From Thioalkalivibrio sp. ALJ12 (lineage in GTDB: Bacteria; Pseudomonadota; Gammaproteobacteria; Ectothiorhodospirales; Ectothiorhodospiraceae): 64,000 nt of DNA. This document shows, piece by piece, positions 41,801 to 49,394 of the stretch. The DNA lies in contig NZ_KB899538.1 of the NCBI RefSeq assembly GCF_000378305.1, positions 744,001-808,000 of the forward strand, given 5' to 3'. The notes below the pieces were generated by a model. The model was not told the origin of the DNA. It did not search any database and saw only the letters and a program-made list of their open reading frames with translations. How positions within the stretch are numbered: position 1 is the first letter of the stretch; the number at the start of each line of letters is the position of its first letter. The translations under genes were made by a program, and so were the position numbers.

Positions 41801-43025
41801 CGTCGATGTCGATCGCGGCTTCCAGGGCCGCGAGTGGTGTCTGTTCGCTGTCCAGCGGGAGGCGGCCCCGCAGGGTGGCCCGGAGCCGCTCCAGGCCGGC
41901 GTCCATTTCCAGACCCAGGGGGGCGGGGTCGAGGTCGTCGAGCGCCAGTTGCAGGTCCCAGTCGAGGACCTCGTCGAAGCGGATGGGTCCGGCGAGCGCC
42001 AGGCGTCCGGCCTCGGAATCCAGCCTCAGTGAATCGATCTCGGCCATGGACAAATCACCATGGGCCTGTAGCACGAGTTCGACTGCCGGCATGTCGTCCA
42101 GCCGGGCGCCGCCATCCAGGCCCAGCGACCAGTCGTCGGGCTCGCCGGAAGCACGCAGCCGTCCCATGGCGAGATGCGCGGTCTGGTCCGGGGCGAGACG
42201 GTAGGCGAACGGGGTCCAGGTGGCCTCGATGTCGAAGCGCGGGTCCTCCAGCACATTGACCACCTCGGCCTGCAGGGTCAGATCCATGCCGGCGCTCAGG
42301 GCGTGATGCAGCCGCAGGCGCTCACGCAGGTGTCCGTCCAGCTCCAGCCGCCCTTGTGCCTCGTTGGTGTCGAGGCCTTCGGCCACGGCGTCCGGCAGGG
42401 GCGCGGTCCAGGTGCCCTCGGCGTTCACCGCGTAGCCACCTTCAGTCTCGACCCGCGCCTGTAATCGTGCCTGGATCTCCGGCATGTCCAGGTCGAGGTG
42501 CTGGAGTTCGATCAGGGCGCCGCTGGCGCGGGCCTGGGCCGCGATCTGCGTGATGGTGACCAGCGGCTCGCCTTCGCGGTAGACCCGCAGGTCGCTCAGC
42601 AGGACATCCTCCAGCTGCACGGCCAATGGGAGGCGGATCGCATCGGGTAGTTCGAACGGCTCTTCGTCGTCATCGATCGCCTCGGGTGGCAGGTCGATCA
42701 GCAGCCCGGTCGCATGTACAACCGGGATCCGCAGCTCACCGCGCAGGCCGGCGCGGGCGTCGATGCCCAGGCGGCCCTCGTCCAGTTCGATGCGGGGGCC
42801 GTCCGGCAGGGACAGGTAGAGACCGTGGATTGCGAGCTCGGTGAACAGCGTGCCCTCCACGCGTTCGATGCGCAGATCCACTGGGGCGTGCTGCTCGGCC
42901 TGTTCGACCAGCCAGCGCGTGCCGCTCTCGGAGGCGAGCAGGGCGACCAAACTCCCGATCACCAGGACCAGGAGCAGCAGGACCCCGCCGATCAGCCACA
43001 GCAGTGTCTTGCCCAGGCGCCTCAC
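38877..43025 (-). CDS. tamB: translocation and assembly module subunit TamB, 1382 aa
   Basis: Very large inner-membrane-anchored periplasmic protein (AsmA/DUF490 type) that spans to the outer membrane and works with TamA; AsmA-like proteins are also implicated in lipid transport. One N-terminal membrane helix (~7-28), then a long beta-rich repetitive body of about 1000 residues, ending in the DUF490 region (GLEIGGTPDNLRSRVFSEPAMDETEAMAFLLTGRPL, ~1270) and a C-terminal beta strand (TVDLIYRIER). The start overlaps the tamA stop by 4 bp. Size is in the family range. Confidence 0.92.
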   Translation of the reverse strand: MRRLGKTLLWLIGGVLLLLVLVIGSLVALLASESGTRWLVEQAEQHAPVDLRIERVEGTLFTELAIHGLYLSLPDGPRIELDEGRLGIDARAGLRGELRIPVVHATGLLIDLPPEAIDDDEEPFELPDAIRLPLAVQLEDVLLSDLRVYREGEPLVTITQIAAQARASGALIELQHLDLDMPEIQARLQARVETEGGYAVNAEGTWTAPLPDAVAEGLDTNEAQGRLELDGHLRERLRLHHALSAGMDLTLQAEVVNVLEDPRFDIEATWTPFAYRLAPDQTAHLAMGRLRASGEPDDWSLGLDGGARLDDMPAVELVLQAHGDLSMAEIDSLRLDSEAGRLALAGPIRFDEVLDWDLQLALDDLDPAPLGLEMDAGLERLRATLRGRLPLDSEQTPLAALEAAIDIDELRGHFEDHALTGQLGLTLADGTARLRESELKVDEDALTAALSGQVAGLGGDLSDPGHALDLEMDLALTAPDLARLQEELEGHLDQLRIAVSGRYTPASGQLQAQLRLDPLRAESHGIGVTGDGRVDLTESGARIDRLRLAMDDGGRLDLAGDVGWAEGLDWDLALQAEALDPAIITPEAPGRLDLTLSTRGGQAEDGVLHLQAELERLTGTLREQPVEGRGRAELEGDALTVEQLELALGANTLSAQGRWTEVLDFRLRVDAPELQQLWPDLAGQLNLDAHVTGSPEAPQVAAEGDGAGLRLGDIALARLQLNAEAGLAEDTPARLDLRLEDLEPATGIHLADVHLRASGTVDDHRLDLDVDGRELGTLALAMAGGFDLDATHWSGRLTRLDLTQPQAGDWSLPSPVGLEGGPESADLERLCLAREGGRICAEGRWQEATGGDFSALLENLELGWLEPLLPPELGIEGQINAEASGRLDEQGRIDADLAVRPTDGRLMVRDEDGELQDVPYRDVHLDARVRDRDVDVDFRLGFLDGGIARATLELRPDGDDTRIDGDFEARLDDLSWIAAASPDIQRLRGVLDARLTFGGRLDAPLVEGAVRFTDGGVLIPDAGIDILIPEVTANVVSAEEMTLDGRLESGDGAIDLAGRVDLGGDGPRAEMQLRGEDFLAVNRVDAEATITPDLELVFTPEDGIRVRGEVLLPWARIRPPDLPPGAIRVSGDEIILGEELEEAQALKTDIRIRIRLGDDVRFDGHGLTARFAGEVDVEEIAGRPTQLFGEIRIPEGRFNAYGQDLRVDRGILLFQGPAETPELDLRAVRTVREYNVTVGLEIGGTPDNLRSRVFSEPAMDETEAMAFLLTGRPLSGASESDGNMIASAAAAYGLEQSALITQRIGTELGLDEVTIDTEGGIEESALTLGLYLSPRLLLRYSVGLFDNTSRVLLSYELSRRLTLETSSGTTEQTVDLIYRIER

Positions 43026-44752
43026 AGGTCCGGCCCCATGGAGAAGTGGATGCGGAAGTCGTCATCGGAATCCGGGCCGTGGGCAATGTCGACGCGGATC
43101 GGTCCCACGGGCGAACGCCAGCGCACGCCCACGCCGACGCCGTAAACCGGGTCGAACTCGGTCCATTCGTTGACAACGTTGCCCGCATCCACAAAGGCGG
43201 CGGCGCTCCAGTTGCCGCGAACCGGGATGTCGTACTCCAGGCTGCCGACCACCTTGTGGCGCCCGCCGATCACGTCGCCGTCCTCGTTGGTCGGGCCGAC
43301 CTTCTGGTAGCCGTAGCCGCGGATGCTGGCGTCCCCGCCGGCGAAAAAGCGCAGGGAACTGGGTAGTTCGTGGACCGAATCCACCTCGGTGAATCCGGCA
43401 TCGGCGCGGGCCAGGACCCGTCCCGGGCCGATGGCGCGTACGACTTTGCCGCTGGCCAGCACCTGAGCGAACGAGGTGCTGGATAGCAGCTCTTCCTGGG
43501 CCCCCTGCACGGTGATGTCGAAGCGGTAGCCGCGGCGTGGGGTCATCGGGTCGTCCGCCTCCATGCGGCCGATGCGGTAAGACGGGATCAGCAGGCGGCT
43601 GCGATCCGTCTCTTCGCCGACGGTGTAGTCCTCGTACTCGTAGCGCAGGCCCTCGGTGGTTTGCCAGCCGCCGGTTCGCTGCAGCACGCGGTTGGCCCCG
43701 ATCTGGAAGCGGTCCGACTGCTGGGAATCGGTGTCCTCGGTGCGGTAGGTCGTGAACAGGTTCAGCTGCTCGCGCAGCGGGTCACGCAGCGGGATCGCGT
43801 AGTTGAAGCCCACACCGGAGCGTACCGGGGAGGCCTCCAGCTCCGCGTGATAGCGGTGACCGCGCTTGTTGGCATAGCGGTTCTCGAAACGAAAGCGCAG
43901 GCGCGGGCCGATATCGGTGGAGTAGCCGATGCCGGCCTCGTAGCTGTGCCGCCGACGAGGCTCGAACTCGGCCACGATCGGGACGTGGCGGTCCTCGGCC
44001 TCGTCACGCAGGGGGCGTACCCGTACGCCGGAAAAGTACCCCGAGTCATTCAGGTTTCGCTGCAGCGCGATGATCTGCGAGGAGCTGTAGGGGTCGCCCT
44101 CCTCGAAAGGGATCATGCGCTCGACGAACTCTGGCGCCAGGATGTCCTGGTCCAGCGTGACCCGGCCGATGCGGTATCGCTCCCCGGTGTCCATGTGCAG
44201 GCGGATGGTCGCGGTGCGGTTTTCGCGGTCGACCTCCAGGCGGCGGGTGTGCAGGTCCGCGTCGAAATAGCCGCGATCCGCCGCAATCCGCGTCATGCGA
44301 TTGCGCAGGGTGTCGTAGCGGTCATGGCGCAGGACATCGCCTTCCTGGATGTCGGTCTGGCTGAGTACGGCCTCGAACGCGAGATCGCCGACCCCCTCGC
44401 CGGTGACCTGGATGTCGACGGTTTCCACTGTGGTCGGAGGGCCGGGATCGAACGTCAGGTGCAGGTCCCAGCAGCCGTCGTTGTCGCGTTCCAGACTCAG
44501 GTCCAGTTCGGCATCGTAGTGGCCGACGGCGCGCAGGGCATTGCGGGCTCGCTCCTCCATATCGCGTAGCAGGCGGCGCTCGCGAAAGCCGGGCAGGTCG
44601 CAGGGCTGACGCGCCAGGTTGAGGCTGTTGCGAATGTTCTCGCGCTGGAGCTCCGTGCCGCCCTCCAGCACCAGGCCCGGTACCGGGCCATTGTCCTCGT
44701 CGGCCGCCAGGGGGAATGCCAGCAGCGCCAGCAGAATCCCGATCCATCTCAT
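43022..44752 (-). CDS. tamA: translocation and assembly module subunit TamA, 576 aa
   Basis: Omp85-family outer-membrane barrel. A signal peptide (MRWIGILLALLAFPLAA) is followed by three POTRA domains (~30-260) and a 16-stranded barrel with the signature FFAGGDASIRGYGYQKVGP (~480) and a last strand ending in FRIHFSMGPDL. The ATG at 44752 gives 576 aa, like E. coli TamA; a start at 44812 (MTLLPRPHP) would add 20 residues before the signal, and no RBS separates them. It overlaps tamB (ATGA), so the pair is co-translated. Confidence 0.9.
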   Translation of the reverse strand: MRWIGILLALLAFPLAADEDNGPVPGLVLEGGTELQRENIRNSLNLARQPCDLPGFRERRLLRDMEERARNALRAVGHYDAELDLSLERDNDGCWDLHLTFDPGPPTTVETVDIQVTGEGVGDLAFEAVLSQTDIQEGDVLRHDRYDTLRNRMTRIAADRGYFDADLHTRRLEVDRENRTATIRLHMDTGERYRIGRVTLDQDILAPEFVERMIPFEEGDPYSSSQIIALQRNLNDSGYFSGVRVRPLRDEAEDRHVPIVAEFEPRRRHSYEAGIGYSTDIGPRLRFRFENRYANKRGHRYHAELEASPVRSGVGFNYAIPLRDPLREQLNLFTTYRTEDTDSQQSDRFQIGANRVLQRTGGWQTTEGLRYEYEDYTVGEETDRSRLLIPSYRIGRMEADDPMTPRRGYRFDITVQGAQEELLSSTSFAQVLASGKVVRAIGPGRVLARADAGFTEVDSVHELPSSLRFFAGGDASIRGYGYQKVGPTNEDGDVIGGRHKVVGSLEYDIPVRGNWSAAAFVDAGNVVNEWTEFDPVYGVGVGVRWRSPVGPIRVDIAHGPDSDDDFRIHFSMGPDL

Positions 44753-44924
44753 CCGCCGAACCGCATGCGCATGCAGCAGGGAAAATGGATGCGGGCGAGG
44801 AAGAAGGGTCATGGATCGATGATAGCGGGAAGCCGCAGGGCTTTGGGAAAAGGGGGCGTCCCTATCAGTGTCTTGCCGCGGACGTGAGTTCCCGACAAGG
44901 ATCACGTCAGTGTCTCCCCTGGGT

Positions 44925-46040
44925 TCAGACGCTCGGGCAGTCCACTCCGCTCCCGCGCGAGAACACCACCAGATGGGTGAAGTCCAGGCGCAGGCGCACA
45001 TGCTCGCCGATCACGAAGTTGTCGTGGCTGGGTGCGATGCACAGCACACTGATCCCGTCGGGGAGCCTCAGGGTGTAGAGGAAGTCAGCCCCGCGGAAGG
45101 CCTTGTCCAGGATCTCGGTTTGCACCGTGCCCTGTTCGTTGTCGATGGCGATATCGTCCGGGCGTACCAGCACGTCCACCGCAGTGCCCGGCGGGAGCTG
45201 CTCGGACATCGAACCCTGGATCTCGCCAAAGGCCGTGTCGACCTGGTCCTCGGTGCATACCATGCCGGGGATCAGTGTGCCCTCGCCGACAAAGTCCGCG
45301 ACAAAGCGGTCGGCCGGGCGGTGGTACAGGTTATAGGCGGTATCCCATTGCGCAATGCGGCCCTGGTGGATCACCGCGATGCGGTCAGCAAAGGCGAAGG
45401 CCTCGTGCTGGTCATGGGTCACCAGGATCGCGGTGGTGTGCTCCGCACGCAGGATGCGCCGCACCTCGCGGGCCAGGTCACCGCGCAGCTCCACGTCCAT
45501 GCTGGAGAAGGGCTCGTCCAGCAGCAGGAGCGCGGGTTTCGGCGCCAGGGCGCGCGCCAGTGCGATGCGCTGCTGCTGGCCGCCGGACAGGGCGTGCGGA
45601 TAGGACTCGCCGTATCCGGACAGGCCGACGAGCTTCAGCAGTGTCTGAACGCGATCGGTACGTGCATCGCGGCTCCAGTCGCGGATGCCGAAGGCGATGT
45701 TGTCGGCGACACTCAGGTGCGGAAACAGCGCGAAATCCTGGAACACCATGCCGACGCCACGGCGTTCCGGGGGCACCGTGTGTCCGGGCTCGCTGACGGC
45801 CCGCCCGCCCAGATGAATGGCCCCGCGCATCACCGGTTCGAAGCCCGCAATCGCGCGCAGCAGGGTGGTCTTGCCGCAGCCGGAGGGGCCCAGCAGGCAG
45901 CCGATCTGCCCCTCGGGCAGGGCCAGCGAGACCCCGTGCACCACAGCCTTGCCGTCATAGCCGATGTCGATGCCATCCAGTTCCAGCAGTGGCGTATGGG
46001 TGACCTGGATGGCGGCGTTGGAAGTAGCGGCTTGTGTCAT
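44925..46040 (-). CDS. fbpC: ferric iron ABC transporter ATP-binding protein FbpC, 371 aa
   Basis: ATPase of an FbpABC-type Fe(III) importer. Walker A GPSGCGKTT (~50-58), Q-loop GVGMVFQDFALFPHLSV, signature LSGGQQQRIALARAL (~150), Walker B LLLLDEPFSSMD (~170) and the C-terminal regulatory TOBE-like part (~260-370). It starts 1 bp after the fbpB stop, so the genes are coupled. The gene is followed by 172 bp to tamA. Confidence 0.9.
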   Translation of the reverse strand: MTQAATSNAAIQVTHTPLLELDGIDIGYDGKAVVHGVSLALPEGQIGCLLGPSGCGKTTLLRAIAGFEPVMRGAIHLGGRAVSEPGHTVPPERRGVGMVFQDFALFPHLSVADNIAFGIRDWSRDARTDRVQTLLKLVGLSGYGESYPHALSGGQQQRIALARALAPKPALLLLDEPFSSMDVELRGDLAREVRRILRAEHTTAILVTHDQHEAFAFADRIAVIHQGRIAQWDTAYNLYHRPADRFVADFVGEGTLIPGMVCTEDQVDTAFGEIQGSMSEQLPPGTAVDVLVRPDDIAIDNEQGTVQTEILDKAFRGADFLYTLRLPDGISVLCIAPSHDNFVIGEHVRLRLDFTHLVVFSRGSGVDCPSV

Positions 46041-46041
46041 G

Positions 46042-47811
46042 TCAGGTCGTACCGGCGGGCATGGGGAGCGGTTTCTGTGGCGCGTCGGCCTCGGTGTCCG
46101 GGCGCTGGTCGGGTGCGCCCTGACCGGGTCGCGAGCGACCGATGGTCATCGACAGCAGGATAACGGGAACCAGCCCGACCAGCACGATGGCCAGTGCGGC
46201 ACTGGAGGATTCCGCCAGCCGTTCGTCGCCGGCCAGCTCGAAGGCGCGCACCGCGAGGGTGTTGAAATCGAACGGGCGCAGGATCAGCGTCGCAGGCAGC
46301 TCCTTGAGTACATCGACAAAGACCAGCAACAGTGCCGTCAGCAGGGTGCCGCGCATGATCGGCAGGTGTACGCGGGTCAGGGTCTGCAGGGGACGCATGC
46401 CGAGCGAACGGGCGGCGTCGTCCATGCTTGGCTGGATCTTGCCCAGCCCCGCCTCCACGGTCTGCAGCGAGACCGCGAGAAAGCGCACCGCGTAGGCGAA
46501 CAGCAGAGCGAACACGGTGCCGGACAGCAGCAGCCCGGTCGACAGCCCGAAGGTGTCGCGCATGAAGCCGTCCAAGGCGTTGTCGAAGGCGGCGAACGGG
46601 ATCATCACGCCAATCGCGATCACCGTGCCGGGGATCGCGTAGCCCATGCCCGCTACGCGCACGGCGAGGTTGGTAAAGGTCCCGCCTTGCATGCGCTTGG
46701 CGTAGGCCAGAACCAGGGCCAGGACTACTGCGATCACGGCAGCGGCCACCGCCAGCCAGAAGGTGTTGAACACCAGCTCGGCGAAGCGGGCGTTCATCCA
46801 GTGGTCGGTGGTTTGTGCCGCCCAGATCGTGAGCTGGGCGGCGGGCAGCAGGAACCCGAGCACCACCGGCAGCAGGCAGGCGGTGAACGCCGCCGCGGCC
46901 TTCCAGCCCTGCAGGTGATAGCGCGGCAGGGTGGAATAGCGACGGCTGGTGTGATGGAAGCGGGCCTTTGCGCGCGACCAGCGCTCCAGCACGATGAGTA
47001 TGAAGACGAAGGTCAGCAGCACCGCCGAAAGCTGCGCGGCGGCGGCCGGGTCGCCCAGTCCGTACCAGGTGCGGAACACGCCGGTGGTAAAGGTGCTGAT
47101 GCCGAAATAGGCGACCGTGCCGTAGTCCGCGAGCACCTCCATTAGCGCAAGGGTCAGCCCGGCGATAATCGCCGGACGGGCCAGCGGCAGGGCCACGCGA
47201 CGAAATCCGCCGAATGGCCCCTGACCGAGCGTGCGCGAGACCTCCAGCACACAGACCGATTGTTCGAGAAAGGCCGCGCGACTGAGCAGGTACACATACG
47301 GATAGAGCACCAGCATCAGCATGACCATCGCCCCGCCGAGCGAGCGGATCTCGGGGAAGAAGTACTCCCCGTAGCCCAGCCCGGTCAGGTCGCGGATCAG
47401 GCTCTGCACCGGCCCGGAGAAGTCCAGCATGCCGGTATAGGTGTAGGCGATGATGTAGGCCGGCATCGCCAGCGGCAGCATCAGCGCCCACTGAAAGATG
47501 CTGCGTCCGGGGAACTCGCACATGCTCACCAGCCAGGCGACCGGGACGCCGATCAGCAGCACCCCGATGCCGACACCGACCAGCAGGGCCAGGGAGTTGG
47601 TGACGTAATCGGCCAGTACCGTCTGGCGCAGGTGTTCCCAGACCTCGCCCGCGGGGATGAACACGTGCCCGAAGATCACCAGCACCGGCAGTGCGAGCAC
47701 CAGCGCCACCGTAATCGCCACGACCGACCACAGACTGAACGACAGTCGCGGCCGGCCCCGAGAAATGGTTCGCGTAGCGGGCAGGGCTGGGTTGGAGGGC
47801 TGGGCGCTCAT
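46042..47811 (-). CDS. fbpB: ferric iron ABC transporter permease FbpB, 589 aa
   Basis: Fused two-domain permease with about twelve membrane helices. The two EAA-type loops that touch FbpC appear at the middle of each half (AAFLEQSVCVLEVSRTLGQGPFGGFRRVALP ~170-200; DDAARSLGMRPLQTLTRVHLP ~490). The hydrophobic pattern and length match iron(III) permeases such as FbpB/SfuB. The fbpA gene lies upstream with 127 bp between; a hairpin in that gap suggests partial termination, so fbpA may be made in excess. Confidence 0.9.
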   Translation of the reverse strand: MSAQPSNPALPATRTISRGRPRLSFSLWSVVAITVALVLALPVLVIFGHVFIPAGEVWEHLRQTVLADYVTNSLALLVGVGIGVLLIGVPVAWLVSMCEFPGRSIFQWALMLPLAMPAYIIAYTYTGMLDFSGPVQSLIRDLTGLGYGEYFFPEIRSLGGAMVMLMLVLYPYVYLLSRAAFLEQSVCVLEVSRTLGQGPFGGFRRVALPLARPAIIAGLTLALMEVLADYGTVAYFGISTFTTGVFRTWYGLGDPAAAAQLSAVLLTFVFILIVLERWSRAKARFHHTSRRYSTLPRYHLQGWKAAAAFTACLLPVVLGFLLPAAQLTIWAAQTTDHWMNARFAELVFNTFWLAVAAAVIAVVLALVLAYAKRMQGGTFTNLAVRVAGMGYAIPGTVIAIGVMIPFAAFDNALDGFMRDTFGLSTGLLLSGTVFALLFAYAVRFLAVSLQTVEAGLGKIQPSMDDAARSLGMRPLQTLTRVHLPIMRGTLLTALLLVFVDVLKELPATLILRPFDFNTLAVRAFELAGDERLAESSSAALAIVLVGLVPVILLSMTIGRSRPGQGAPDQRPDTEADAPQKPLPMPAGTT

Positions 47812-47887
47812 GGAGTGCGAATAATAAAGGTTCTTGTTTCGAATACCACCAAGACCGCTCCTCCATTAAAGGCTTCGCAGAAACAGT

Positions 47888-47913
47888 AAGCCCCCGGACG
47901 GAGCCGGGGGCTT
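47888..47913 (-). terminator. stem-loop between fbpA and fbpB
   Basis: 10-bp stem AAGCCCCCGG / CCGGGGGCTT (47888-47897, 47904-47913) with a 6-nt loop. On the minus strand the following bases are ACTGTTTCTG, a poor U-tract. It may stabilise fbpA mRNA or terminate partly, allowing more binding protein than permease. Confidence 0.55.
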
Positions 47914-47938
47914 GCGAAACGCGTGGACCCGAAGGGCA

Positions 47939-48976
47939 TCAGCGCCAGCGTACGCGGTCCATGATTCGCACCGCCTCGCTATTGTTGTCGCCCAGCAGGT
48001 GCAGCTCGATGTCGTCGGACTTGAACTCGCCAAAGCCCTGCAGGATCTCGCTGGCCGGCACGTCATCCCGGATCGGGTATTCCTGGTTGGCCTCGGCGTA
48101 CCACTGTTGCGCCTCCTGCGAGGTCAGGAACTCGATCAGGCGGATGGCGTTGTCGCGGTTCGGGGCATGTGCCGTCACGCCCGCACCACTGATGTTCACG
48201 TGTGTGCCGCGGTCGTCCTGGTTGGGCCAGAAGACGCCGATCTGTTCGGCGACATCGCGGTCGCTGCCATCGCCGTCCAGCATCAGCCCCAAGTAGTAGG
48301 TGTTGGCGATGGCAACATCACAGACCCCGTCGGCCACTGCGCGAATCTGGTCCCGGTCGCCGCCCTGCGGTCGGCGCGCCATGTTGTTCACGATGCCGGC
48401 GGCCCAGGCCTCGGCGGCCTCCGCGCCCTCGGTCGCGATCATCGCGGCCACCAGCGACTGGTTGTAGACGTTGTCGGACGAGCGGATGCAGATACGACCT
48501 TCCCATTTCTCGTCGGTCAGGGCCTCGTAGGTGGACAGGTCATCCGGATCGACCCGGTCCTTGTGATAGAGGATTGGGCGCGCGCGCAGCGACAGGCCGT
48601 ACCACTCGCCTTCCGGATCGCGATAGCGCTCGGGGATGTTTTCGGTCAGCGTGTCGGATTCCACGGCCTGCAGCACGCCCGCCTGCTGGGCGTGGTGCAG
48701 GCGCCCGGCGTCCACGGTGATCAGCACGTCCGCGGGCGAGTTGCGTCCCTCGTGGCGCAGGCGTTGCAGCAGGCTGTCCGCGCTGCCGGTGACCAGATTC
48801 ACCTTGATCCCGGTCTCCTCGGTGAACTGCTCGAGCAGGGGCTGGATCAGATTCTCCTGCCGCGCCGAGTAGAGGTTCACTTCATCTTCGTCGGCCGGGC
48901 TGCAGCCGACCAGGGGCATGGAGACGGCCACGGCTGCGGCGGCCATCACCAGCCAGGAAAGGGGGCGAAACGACAT
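47939..48976 (-). CDS. fbpA: ferric iron-binding periplasmic lipoprotein FbpA, 345 aa
   Basis: Binding protein for the Fe(III) importer. A signal ends in lipobox PLVGC (~24-28), so it is lipid-anchored. The mature protein starts VNLYSARQENLIQPLLEQFTEETGIKV. The iron-ligand region includes paired Tyr in NTYYLGLML (~230) and NVYNQSLVA. The ATG at 48976 (MSFRPLSWL) follows GGAAG; the ATG seven codons upstream is an alternative. A Fur-like site lies just upstream. Confidence 0.9.
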   Translation of the reverse strand: MSFRPLSWLVMAAAAVAVSMPLVGCSPADEDEVNLYSARQENLIQPLLEQFTEETGIKVNLVTGSADSLLQRLRHEGRNSPADVLITVDAGRLHHAQQAGVLQAVESDTLTENIPERYRDPEGEWYGLSLRARPILYHKDRVDPDDLSTYEALTDEKWEGRICIRSSDNVYNQSLVAAMIATEGAEAAEAWAAGIVNNMARRPQGGDRDQIRAVADGVCDVAIANTYYLGLMLDGDGSDRDVAEQIGVFWPNQDDRGTHVNISGAGVTAHAPNRDNAIRLIEFLTSQEAQQWYAEANQEYPIRDDVPASEILQGFGEFKSDDIELHLLGDNNSEAVRIMDRVRWR

Positions 48977-49003
48977 ACTGAATCTTCCATTGATCAAATT
49001 AGA

Positions 49004-49024
49004 CGAGAACGATTGTTATTTGTG
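49004..49024 (-). promoter_or_regulatory. candidate Fur box upstream of fbpA
   Basis: On the minus strand AATAACAATCGTTCTCG resembles the right half of a Fur box (AATnATTCTCA type). It ends about 25 bp before the fbpA ATG. Only half of the site fits well, so this is a candidate, consistent with iron control. Confidence 0.35.
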
Positions 49025-49114
49025 TTCTCATCCTTGTCAACGATTTTCTGCTGCCGAGTTGGGGCTTTGCACCTTTCCAAGGGGGTGGCATGCACGTCGG
49101 CCGGTGTTTCCTAA

Positions 49115-49382
49115 GGGAAACACTGATCAATTTACACGCTCGCGCTCGAGTCGCTTTTGCGTGCGAACAAGGCGCGGCGACTGCCGTGCAGTCATTCTGC
49201 ACAAGGGAGCCGCAACGCCGTTCCCACGCAACAGCGGCCGAGCCCCTTCGGGGTTGGCACCCCAGGTTCCCCGATCCTGCGTTGCGCCGCTTGCGGGTAG
49301 AACCACTACCCGCTGAACGACGCGCCTTGTCTCGGAAAACCTGGGGTGCCAACGCGAGTGTGTAAATTGGTCAGTGTTTCCC
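49115..49382. mobile_element. MITE-like element, copy 1 (268 bp)
   Basis: Terminal inverted repeats of about 30 bp begin GGGAAACACTGATCAATTTA and end in GTGTTTCCC. A 3-bp direct duplication, TAA, sits at each flank (49112-49114 and 49383-49385). There is no transposase frame. Internally a GTTGGCACCCCAGGTT / AACCTGGGGTGCCAAC pair and a GTGCAG-CTGCAC hairpin are visible. Copy 2 at 53256-53538 is the same element in inverse orientation. The element lies between divergent fbpA and glnE and ends 12 bp before the glnE ATG, so it supplies glnE's immediate upstream region. Confidence 0.85.
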
Positions 49383-49394
49383 TAAGCTTGGCCC

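Noticed and set aside
44752-45001. longer TamA start at 45001 or 44812
   Set aside because: Extra residues precede the signal peptide and overlap fbpC or its spacer; 44752 gives the family length.
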